From Colimorpha sp045598945 (GTDB lineage Bacteria; Bacteroidota; Bacteroidia; Bacteroidales; P3), in the NCBI GenBank assembly GCA_045598945.1, contig JAZRVD010000026.1, positions 1-14,207 on the forward strand: 14,207 bases of DNA. Reading direction: 5' to 3'. The first letter of the stretch is position 1. Every line of letters begins with the position of its first letter. Of this stretch, positions 1 to 6,304 are shown one piece after another. A model generated the notes under the pieces. That model was not told where the DNA came from and ran no database searches. It saw nothing but the letters and a program-made list of their open reading frames with translations. A program made the translations under genes and the position numbers.

Positions 1-753
1 GTAGACATAGGAGGAGGCACGACCGATATAGCAATCTTTTACGACGACAGCGTGCGTTATACATCTGTAACGCCTGCTGCTGGCGACATGATAACCAGCG
101 ACATACGCAAGGCATGCAACATAATGCCAGAGCAAGCAGAAATGCTAAAGAAGCGCTTTGGCTCATGTTTGCCCAACAATGTAAAGGACAACGTAATAGT
201 ATCTATACCCTTTACACACGGGAGGCCCTCGCGCGAGGTAAACCTTCGTACACTTGCCGAGATAATACAGACGCGCGTACACATGATACTCGACATAATA
301 AAATACGAGATAGAGGTGTCGAGCTATGGCAACGCCCTGATGAACGGCATAACGCTAACCGGAGGCGGGGCATGTCTAAACAACATAAAAGAATATACCG
401 AGCTATGCACAAGCCTACACTGCCACATAGGGACAGCCGACATACACCTTGAGCCATTAAAAGACACCGACGAAGAGCGCAAGAAAATAGAAGAATACAA
501 AAACCCGATGTATGCCACGAGCATAGGCTTGGTGCTATATGGTTTGGAAAAAGAAGCAGAGGCGACAATGCTCCAAACCGACGAGGCTGAGGAGACAGAA
601 GAAGAGACAGCGCCAGAGCCGACGGAGCCGATAGGCATCAACAATCCGCCAATAGAAGAACGCAACGAAGAAAACAGCACCAACAAAAAGAAGAAAAGAC
701 GTTCCATAAGCGAGATTGTCAGCAACTGGATAGGCAATATGCTCGAAGAATAG
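1..753 (+). CDS. ftsA: Cell division protein FtsA, C-terminal part (cut by left edge)
   Basis: FtsA is an actin-like ATPase that tethers FtsZ filaments to the inner face of the cytoplasmic membrane. The reading frame is open from base 1, so the gene begins before the window. The first visible residues, VDIGGGTTDIAIF, are the phosphate-2 loop of the actin/Hsp70 fold. A later adenosine-binding stretch TLTGGGACLNN is also visible. After the fold there is an acidic, Glu/Thr/Pro-rich linker, then a basic KKKKRR patch and a final segment (SISEIVSNWIGNMLEE) that fits the amphipathic membrane-targeting helix of FtsA. The next gene is ftsZ, 54 bases downstream, the usual order at the end of a division-wall cluster. 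Of 26 Ile codons here 23 are ATA. Identity is firm from motif plus neighbour; only the N-terminal part is unseen. Confidence 0.95.
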   Translation, partial: VDIGGGTTDIAIFYDDSVRYTSVTPAAGDMITSDIRKACNIMPEQAEMLKKRFGSCLPNNVKDNVIVSIPFTHGRPSREVNLRTLAEIIQTRVHMILDIIKYEIEVSSYGNALMNGITLTGGGACLNNIKEYTELCTSLHCHIGTADIHLEPLKDTDEERKKIEEYKNPMYATSIGLVLYGLEKEAEATMLQTDEAEETEEETAPEPTEPIGINNPPIEERNEENSTNKKKKRRSISEIVSNWIGNMLEE

Positions 754-807
754 CCCACCCCCACGACAAGCACAAATACATTAAGAAATAAACTAAAGCA
801 CAAATAT

Positions 808-2991
808 ATGACAAGTATTATCAACAGTAATCAAGAAGAACTTGAGAAGACAAACGAAATGACAACAGAGCTACGCTTTGTCGACGACACTCAAGAAGAA
901 TCTATCATAAAAGTGATCGGCGTAGGAGGCGGTGGCAGCAATGCCGTCAACCACATGTACAAAGCCGGTATAAAAGGTGTAGACTTTTATGTGTGCAACA
1001 CCGACAAACAGGCGCTCAACACCAGTCCAATAAAAAACAAGATACGGTTGGGCGAACAAGGAGCCGGAGGCAAGCCCGAAGTGGCACGCAAAGCAGCCAT
1101 AGAGCATAGCGACAGCATAACAGAAGTATTCAGCGAAAACACCCGCATGGTGTTTTTGACAGCATGCCTTGGTGGCGGCACCGGCACAGGAGCCTCGCCA
1201 GTCATAGCCGAGACCATCAAAAAGATAAAAATCAACGACCCGGACATCGAGAACATCCTCGTAATAGCCGTGATGACACTGCCATTCTCCTTTGAAGGCA
1301 AGAGAAAGAGACAGATAGCCATGGACTGCATACACGAGGTAAACAAGATAGCCGACTCAGTCATAGTCATCAACAACGACAAGTTACGCACACTTGGCAA
1401 CTTAGCCCTGCCCAAAGCATTTGCCCTTGCCGATGACATATTGCTGACAGCTACCAAGAGTATAGCAGAGCTGATAACCTGCAACCTGTACGTCAATATA
1501 GACTTTCGCGACGTACACAGTGTGATGCAAAAAAGCGGAACAGCACTGATGGGTTCTGCCATGTGTGATGGAGAAGACCGGGCCACAAAAGCCATAGAGG
1601 CCGCAGCCTCATCGGTACTTCTCGACGACCAAGACATACGAGGTGCAAAAGGTTGCTTGGTAAGCATCACATATTCGGAGGACTCCCCAATAACGATGGA
1701 CGAGTTTGACACCCTTACAGAATTCGTACAAAACAACATAGCCAACGAGGACGAATGCAACCTTATATGGGGTACAGGCTTCGACAACAGCCTTGAAGGC
1801 AATCTAAAAGTGTCGCTCATCGTTACAGGCTTTAAGAGCGTCTACGACCAATATTGCAGTCCAGAGGTAAAAAAGGCATCAGGAATAGAGAATCAAGAGA
1901 TACATGTACCATTGAACGAAGAGCCCAAAGCAGCACCTACACCCAAACCAACTGAAAACATTTTTGCTCCAAAAGACAAAACCAACGACCCAAGACTTCA
2001 ATTTGAGACACGCATAGAAGAACCGGTGCAGGCTGCCAACACATCGACTATTGCTCAAAACGCATTTGCCTATCAAAACGGCAACGAACAGCATAGTCAA
2101 TATACCACCTTCGAAACCACAACAAACAATCATGCCACACAAAATATAGACTATCCACAACCCACCCAGCAGAACAGTCCAACGGCAAACAACATAAGTG
2201 CAGAAGAATGGCAGACACCTGCAAACAGTTTTCAGCAGCCGGTACAGCAGCCTATCGGATATCAGCAGCCGGTGCAACAGCCTGTTGGGTATCAGCAGCC
2301 AGCACAGCAGCCTTTCGGGTATCAGCAAAATCAGCAGAGTGCAACAAACAGTCCGGCATATACGCAAACAGCAGCCCAGCAAAGCCAACCTCACACAGAG
2401 GCACCTATCGTAACAGAAACCATAGCAAACCGACAGGCAGAACAGACTATAACAACAACGTTAGAATCGCCATCGCCTATAAACTACAATAATTTTACAA
2501 TTAGCGAAAACACCAAGACAGAGCCTACTACCATCGAGGGGACCAACATTGTGATAGACATCGACGGCAATCAGATAAACGCCACCAAGACAGAGGTTAG
2601 CAAAGAAGACAGCACTAAGATATATCATTTGGATGATAGTGCAACAACAGCAACCCCCGAACAGGCAAAGCGAATAAATCCAGAGCCAATACAAGTTATC
2701 CCACACACTCACGGCTATCAAGGAATAGACAGCGGCAACATGGCAGAAATCAACGAGATGGAGCAACAAAAAAATCACACCATGTGGCAAGGAAGAATTA
2801 AAACGCTGATAGACACGCTGAGAACAGATCCTAATGGAGTACAAAATGTAACAAACATGACCATCGAGCAGATGCGCAAATGCGAGCTGTATAGCACAAC
2901 ACACAGTAGCGAAAGCGAGATGAGCGACAACATAGTAGACTCCAACGGCAGATTGACCGAAAATCACAAGGTGTACTGCAACATCGATTAA
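808..2991 (+). CDS. ftsZ: Cell division protein FtsZ with an unusually long C-terminal linker
   Basis: FtsZ is the tubulin-like GTPase that polymerises into the cytokinetic ring. The 727-residue product has the normal globular part at about residues 34-342: the first nucleotide loop GVGGGGSN, the tubulin signature GGGTGTGA (122-129), PFSFEGK (159-165) and the T7 catalytic loop N230-x-D232-x-x-D235. Residue 120, just before the signature, is Cys where many FtsZ proteins have Gly. Residues 343 to about 690 form a low-complexity Gln/Thr/Asn/Pro linker that includes three tandem 10-residue QQPxQQPxGY repeats (476-505). The tail from about 684 ends in TENHKVYCNID, which by memory resembles the conserved end of Bacteroidetes FtsZ. 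Total length is far above the roughly 380-480 residues usual for the family. Met18 is an alternative start. It is probably co-transcribed with ftsA and stops at the hairpin at 3031. Confidence 0.96.
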   Translation: MTSIINSNQEELEKTNEMTTELRFVDDTQEESIIKVIGVGGGGSNAVNHMYKAGIKGVDFYVCNTDKQALNTSPIKNKIRLGEQGAGGKPEVARKAAIEHSDSITEVFSENTRMVFLTACLGGGTGTGASPVIAETIKKIKINDPDIENILVIAVMTLPFSFEGKRKRQIAMDCIHEVNKIADSVIVINNDKLRTLGNLALPKAFALADDILLTATKSIAELITCNLYVNIDFRDVHSVMQKSGTALMGSAMCDGEDRATKAIEAAASSVLLDDQDIRGAKGCLVSITYSEDSPITMDEFDTLTEFVQNNIANEDECNLIWGTGFDNSLEGNLKVSLIVTGFKSVYDQYCSPEVKKASGIENQEIHVPLNEEPKAAPTPKPTENIFAPKDKTNDPRLQFETRIEEPVQAANTSTIAQNAFAYQNGNEQHSQYTTFETTTNNHATQNIDYPQPTQQNSPTANNISAEEWQTPANSFQQPVQQPIGYQQPVQQPVGYQQPAQQPFGYQQNQQSATNSPAYTQTAAQQSQPHTEAPIVTETIANRQAEQTITTTLESPSPINYNNFTISENTKTEPTTIEGTNIVIDIDGNQINATKTEVSKEDSTKIYHLDDSATTATPEQAKRINPEPIQVIPHTHGYQGIDSGNMAEINEMEQQKNHTMWQGRIKTLIDTLRTDPNGVQNVTNMTIEQMRKCELYSTTHSSESEMSDNIVDSNGRLTENHKVYCNID
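2233..2322 (+). repeat. Three tandem 30-bp repeats inside ftsZ
   Basis: Three direct head-to-tail 30-bp units (2233-2262, 2263-2292, 2293-2322) encode QQPVQQPIGY, QQPVQQPVGY and QQPAQQPFGY. A partial fourth unit (QQNQQ) follows. The copies differ at the DNA level in several synonymous positions, so they are not a very recent duplication. They lie in the unstructured linker, and the unit length keeps the frame, so copy number could vary between strains without breaking FtsZ. Confidence 0.9.
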
Positions 2992-3030
2992 AACTCGAAA
3001 AAATATATCAATGCTTTAGTTTATATGCAA

Positions 3031-3062
3031 AGCGAGATGTCCAGAAATGGCGTCTCGCTTTT
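3031..3062 (+). terminator. Rho-independent terminator after ftsZ
   Basis: AGCGAGA (3031-3037) pairs with TCTCGCT (3053-3059), the stem continues weakly with CC/GG, and four T residues follow at 3059-3062. It begins 39 bases after the ftsZ stop and would close the ftsA-ftsZ transcript. Confidence 0.8.
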
Positions 3063-3129
3063 GCTACAGAATAGTGTCCTAAATATTTTTGAATAAAAAA
3101 GGAGTTGGGGTTGCAAAGGGAAAGGATTT

Positions 3130-3139
3130 TACCTTTGCA
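3130..3139 (+). promoter_or_regulatory. Bacteroidetes -7-type promoter box embedded in an inverted repeat
   Basis: TACCTTTGCA at 3130-3139 is a full match to the TAnnTTTG -7 element of the Bacteroidetes primary sigma factor. TTG triplets at 3105 and 3111 are candidate -33 elements, but the spacings (22 and 16 bases) are not ideal. The box is the right arm of an inverted repeat: TGCAAAGG (3112-3119) pairs with CCTTTGCA (3132-3139). No gene starts within 500 bases downstream, so what it would transcribe is unclear. Confidence 0.45.
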
Positions 3140-3170
3140 GAGGAAAAAGCAAAACTCCCATGGCAAAGAT

Positions 3171-3260
3171 GGAAATAGAGAAAATAGAGGGGAATAGAGA
3201 GAATAGATTGCGATAGAGGGAATAGAGAAGAGTAGAATTGAATAGAATTGAATTGAGGGG
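3171..3260 (+). repeat. Degenerate purine-rich 9-10-bp repeat array
   Basis: Nine units of 9 or 10 bases, most ending in ATAGA, run head to tail (for example GGAAATAGA, GAAAATAGA, GAGAATAGA, GGGAATAGA), decaying into ATTGAATAGA and ATTGAATTGA at the right end. The + strand is almost pure purine with T. It resembles in style, but not in unit sequence, the cleaner 9-bp array at 9812-9919. Confidence 0.75.
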
Positions 3261-3422
3261 AAAAAATACAGATGCGGCATGGCACGACACCACAGCGATG
3301 GAAAAAAAACAATTATAGGTTGATGCAAGATACATATAGCCGCAAGATACATTTATAAGTAAAATCATTAGGTAACAAAGTCCTAAATAAAGCATATACA
3401 ATATCTATTGCGATTTTTTTTA

Positions 3423-3430
3423 TATATTTG
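3423..3430 (+). promoter_or_regulatory. Likely promoter -7 box for the lipoprotein gene
   Basis: TATATTTG, followed by CAAA, matches TAnnTTTG. No good -33 element is seen at the usual 19-21-base spacing. If used, it would give an A-rich leader of about 210 bases before the lipoprotein start at 3652. Confidence 0.45.
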
Positions 3431-3596
3431 CAAAAAAATTCTACACACTTACAACAAGTATAACAATAACAAAGAGAAAGAATTATTGACACAAACCATA
3501 CAAGAGCATCGTTTACAAAAAAAAACACATCTGCTCGGCAAAGACTTAAATAAATAAAAACTGAAAGTCGCTAACAAAAACAACATTCCAAAAGAC

Positions 3597-3654
3597 AATA
3601 CAACAAAAAAAAACCAAACATTGGGAAATAATACAACAAAAAAAATCAAACATG
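3597..3654 (+). repeat. Imperfect direct repeat covering the lipoprotein start codon
   Basis: Two copies of a unit starting AATACAAC, then 8-9 A residues, then a CAAACAT end, lie 33 bases apart (3597-3621 and 3630-3653). The second copy supplies the ATG of the lipoprotein gene; the first has ATTG at that position. The unit is A-rich and has no Shine-Dalgarno motif. Confidence 0.6.
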
Positions 3655-4560
3655 AAGAAACTAATCTTAATGCTATCGATGGCTATGCTACTAATGACAG
3701 CATGCACCAAAGACGACGACCTTGAACAGCAAGGGGGCAAAAGATACGACAGTATTACAAGAATAACCCCACACCTCTTCTCGGTATCAGACACAACACA
3801 GGTAACCTTTTCTAAAGGCAACCTACAGTACAACGCATCTTCCGACACATGGCGTTTTGCAGAACACCAATGGGAGTACATAGGTGACGACAACACCAAT
3901 ATCGGCAAAGACGAATATACAGGCTGGATAGACCTATTCTGCTGGGGGACAGGCGATGAGCCCACCAAGCACACGACAGAAACCGCAGACTACACCACCT
4001 TCAACGACTGGGGTGAGAACCTCAAACTAATAGATATGCTTGGCGAGAACTGGCGTACACTAAACAAAGACGAGTGGTACTACCTTATAAATAATCGCGA
4101 AGGTAAATGTGGACTCGCTACAGTGTGCAATATAAAAGGCATAGTGTTGCTACCTGACGAATGGACATGTCCAAGTGGTTTAAGCTTTGTCGCCGACTAC
4201 GGCAAATCCACTAAAATTACTTCACCAACCGTAATTGTAGGTCCAAGAGTTATGCCAGGAACAAACTACAGGATAGTTTGGACGATTTCGAATAATTATA
4301 ACGAAGAGCAATGGGCAAGAATGGAGGACAATGGCGCAATCTTCTTACCAGCAGCCGGTCGCCTCGAAAATAGCAACACCCAGAAAGTTGGCGATAATGG
4401 CCACTATTGGTCGTCAACAACATATAACACTGACAATGCATTCGACGTCTACTACACTTTGGGCGAGATGCACGCAAACGACAATAAATCTCGTTCCAAC
4501 GGTCTCAGTGTACGTTTAGTGCGACAAAACGTGCCACAAAGTCAAAGTTCGTTTGAATAA
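3652..4560 (+). CDS. Predicted surface lipoprotein with a C-terminal FISUMP-like domain
   Basis: The 302-residue product starts with a type II signal peptide: basic MKK, a hydrophobic stretch, and lipobox MTAC with lipidated Cys18. The following residues TKDDD are acidic, as in the Bacteroidetes lipoprotein export signal, so I infer display on the outer leaflet of the outer membrane. The start of the mature part (VTFSKGNLQYNASSDTWRFA) and the C-terminal GHYWSSTTYN ... GLSVRLVR are typical of a common Bacteroidales lipoprotein family related to the Fibrobacter succinogenes major paralogous (FISUMP) domain. I know no activity for this family. The gene stands alone: it lies far from ftsZ, with its own likely promoter at 3423, and faces the oxidoreductase operon across a two-way terminator. 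No SusC/SusD or sensor genes are nearby. Confidence 0.8.
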   Translation: MKKLILMLSMAMLLMTACTKDDDLEQQGGKRYDSITRITPHLFSVSDTTQVTFSKGNLQYNASSDTWRFAEHQWEYIGDDNTNIGKDEYTGWIDLFCWGTGDEPTKHTTETADYTTFNDWGENLKLIDMLGENWRTLNKDEWYYLINNREGKCGLATVCNIKGIVLLPDEWTCPSGLSFVADYGKSTKITSPTVIVGPRVMPGTNYRIVWTISNNYNEEQWARMEDNGAIFLPAAGRLENSNTQKVGDNGHYWSSTTYNTDNAFDVYYTLGEMHANDNKSRSNGLSVRLVRQNVPQSQSSFE

Positions 4561-4569
4561 GCCCAATTT

Positions 4570-4750
4570 ACGGACTGACACTAATAGCACAGAGGCAATG
4601 ATGAGAGCTGTTGATATTCTATCAGCTGATGAACGAGGATACTTTTGATCTTTGCCTCAACAAGTTCAGCAGCCTTCGGCACAGTGCGAAAAAAAGCTTA
4701 TATTGCACCATTGCCACCTTGTTCTAAAAGCTATAGGGCTTTCAGTCCGT
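4570..4750. repeat. 181-bp palindrome-ended intergenic element (possible MITE or structured repeat)
   Basis: ACGGACTGA at 4570-4578 is the exact inverse of TCAGTCCGT at 4742-4750. Inside lie further inverted pairs: GAGGCAA (4592-4598) with TTGCCTC (4652-4658), AACAAG (4659-4664) with CTTGTT (4718-4723), and AAAGC with GCTTT near the right end. Together they allow a branched fold of two adjacent arms closed by the outer stem. It contains no long open frame and no transposase. It starts 10 bases after the lipoprotein stop. The arrangement suggests a small non-autonomous mobile or dispersed repeat, but copy number cannot be seen from one window. Confidence 0.45.
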
Positions 4751-4793
4751 GCCATGAAGAATAGCTCAATGACGCTCTAACAAGCGATTAGAG

Positions 4794-4839
4794 ATACACA
4801 AAAAAGCCTTCTCTGCGAAAGAGAAGGCTTTTTGTGTAT
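4794..4839. terminator. Strong bidirectional terminator between convergent genes
   Basis: A 14-bp perfect stem (4801-4814 with 4820-4833, loop GCGAA) extends by six more pairs after one bulged A. Poly-A on the left and poly-T on the right give U-tracts in both directions. It serves the lipoprotein transcript on + and the oxidoreductase operon on -. Confidence 0.9.
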
Positions 4840-4858
4840 TTAGCAAGTGCCTCTTTGT

Positions 4859-5410
4859 TTAGAGGACGTGGACGGCTTCGATGAGGGTCTTGCCAAGCTC
4901 GATAGCCTCTTCGTTTTGAGGAATAAGGTTGTGATGACGAGCAGGGAGGGACTTTTCGAGACCTTTGTGGATGAACTCGGAGCCGACGATAGGTTTGAGT
5001 TTGAGGAAGCCGCCGAGGACCACCATGTTGAAGACCTTGGAGATACCCATCTCTTGAGCCTTGTCGGTAGCGGCGATCTTATAGATATTGATATCCTTGC
5101 GCGTAGGCTCGCGGGTGATGCCATTAGGGTCGTAGATGAGGTAGCCGCCTGGCTTTACGCTCTTCTCGAACTTGTCGAGGCTCTGCTGGTTGAGGACGAT
5201 AGCGGTGTCGAACTTGCTGATGATAGGAGAGCAGACGCGCTCGTCGCTGATGATAACTGATACATTGGCTGTGCCGCCACGCTGCTCAGGGCCGTAAGAA
5301 GGCATCCAGCAGACTTCTTTATTTTCCATTACGCCAGAGTAGGCCAGGATCTTGCCCATGGAGAGGACGCCCTGTCCACCGAAGCCGGCGATGATAATTT
5401 CTTCTGTCAT
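4859..5410 (-). CDS. korC: 2-oxoacid:ferredoxin oxidoreductase, gamma subunit
   Basis: This is the gamma subunit of a four-subunit 2-oxoacid:ferredoxin oxidoreductase (KorABCD/VorABCD type), the domain thought to take part in coenzyme A binding and assembly. The 183-residue length is normal. Family marks are the N-terminal glycine loop GFGGQGV (9-15) and PSYGPEQRGGTANVSV (37-52). It is the last gene of the operon, 54 bases after korB and ending 20 bases before the terminator. All 20 Ile codons are ATC or ATT and none is ATA, the opposite of ftsA. The family assignment is firm. Whether the enzyme prefers 2-oxoglutarate or branched-chain 2-oxoacids cannot be told from this subunit. Confidence 0.92.
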   Translation of the reverse strand: MTEEIIIAGFGGQGVLSMGKILAYSGVMENKEVCWMPSYGPEQRGGTANVSVIISDERVCSPIISKFDTAIVLNQQSLDKFEKSVKPGGYLIYDPNGITREPTRKDINIYKIAATDKAQEMGISKVFNMVVLGGFLKLKPIVGSEFIHKGLEKSLPARHHNLIPQNEEAIELGKTLIEAVHVL

Positions 5411-5464
5411 AGTAAAGAATACTTAACGATTAACAATTAAAAATGTGTACCGCACAGGGGTTAC

Positions 5465-6244
5465 TTATTTCTTAACGAGTTCGCCGTCGACTTTGATATC
5501 GCCGAGAGGATATTTGGCGAACATGTTTTCTTCCATCCACTTGTTAGCTTGAACAGGAGTCATCTTCCAACCGGAGTTGCAGCTGGAGACTATTTCGACG
5601 AAGCTGACGCCCTTGTTTAACTTCTGGTTTTCAAAAGCCTTGCGGATAGCGGCCTTGGCGGCGCGGACGTTAGCGGCTTTGTGAACACTTTGGCGGGTTA
5701 CATAGTATGTACCAGGGAGCTGTGCGAGGATGTCGGTAACCTGGAAAGGCCAGCCGTTGAGTTTTTGGTCGCGGCCATAAGGGGTGGTGGCTGTCTTCAT
5801 GCCAAGAAGTGTGGTAGGAGCCATCTGGCCGCCCGTCATACCGTAGATACCGTTGTTGATGAAAATCATGGTGATATTCTCGCCACGGTTGCAGGCATGA
5901 ATGGTTTCGGCGGTACCGATAGCGGCGAGGTCGCCATCGCCCTGATAAGTGAATACGTAATGTTCAGGGTTGAGACGCTTGATAGCTGTAGCCACAGCAG
6001 GAGCGCGGCCGTGAGCAGCCTCTACAAAATCGACGTCGAAGTAGTTGTAAGCCAACACGGAGCATCCGACAGGAGAGATGCCGATGGTACTATCTTGGAT
6101 GCCGAGTTCGTCGATAACTTCGGCAATGATGCGATGAGCAGTGCCGTGGCCGCAGCCTGGGCAGTAGTGCATAGTGGCATCGGTGAGAACTTTGGTCTTT
6201 GTATAAACCAGGTTTTCAGGTTTTACTATATCGTTGTTTGCCAT
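5465..6244 (-). CDS. korB: 2-oxoacid:ferredoxin oxidoreductase, beta subunit (TPP-binding)
   Basis: This subunit holds thiamine pyrophosphate and an iron-sulfur cluster, decarboxylates the 2-oxoacid and passes electrons on toward ferredoxin. The 259-residue product has CPGCGHG (28-34), and further Cys at 61 (SPVGC) and 222 (SSCNSG); C28, C31, C61 and C222 fit the four ligands of the [4Fe-4S] cluster known in this subunit family. The TPP/Mg motif is GDGD (102-105) followed by NNGIYGMTGGQ from 130. HGRA (78-81) is also typical. Position: third gene of the operon, 60 bases after the alpha gene and 54 before the gamma gene. The short length with separate subunits sets it apart from the single-chain pyruvate enzyme. 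Confidence 0.93.
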   Translation of the reverse strand: MANNDIVKPENLVYTKTKVLTDATMHYCPGCGHGTAHRIIAEVIDELGIQDSTIGISPVGCSVLAYNYFDVDFVEAAHGRAPAVATAIKRLNPEHYVFTYQGDGDLAAIGTAETIHACNRGENITMIFINNGIYGMTGGQMAPTTLLGMKTATTPYGRDQKLNGWPFQVTDILAQLPGTYYVTRQSVHKAANVRAAKAAIRKAFENQKLNKGVSFVEIVSSCNSGWKMTPVQANKWMEENMFAKYPLGDIKVDGELVKK

Positions 6245-6304
6245 AATATTATTCAGATTAAGAATTTGAGAATAAGATTTAATATTGTAACTATATTCTG
6301 CAAA

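Larger units (their letters stand above)
3063..3651. other. Long non-coding stretch between ftsZ and the lipoprotein gene
   Basis: I see no convincing gene in this AT-rich stretch. It holds a promoter-like site inside an inverted repeat (3112-3139), a degenerate purine-rich array (3171-3260), a 17-bp tandem duplication beginning GCAAGATACAT (3325-3341 and 3342-3358, second copy diverging at its end), a second promoter-like site (3423-3430) and an A-rich leader. An 18-codon ATG frame at 3160-3216 reads into the purine array; I do not call it a gene. Open frames on the opposite strand here are stop-poor only because of the repeat composition. Confidence 0.6.

Noticed and set aside
1879..2394. 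171-codon frame on the - strand in ftsZ
   Set aside because: It is a Leu/Cys-rich antisense reading of the low-complexity FtsZ linker.
3008..3974. Several overlapping open frames on the - strand in the ftsZ-lipoprotein gap
   Set aside because: They are Phe/Ser/Leu-rich translations of an A-rich strand and of the purine array, with no ribosome site, motif or consistent start.
4570..4750. Insertion sequence or its remnant with a transposase
   Set aside because: There is inverted-end symmetry, but no reading frame long enough for a transposase and no visible target duplication, so I list it only as a possible small repeat element.
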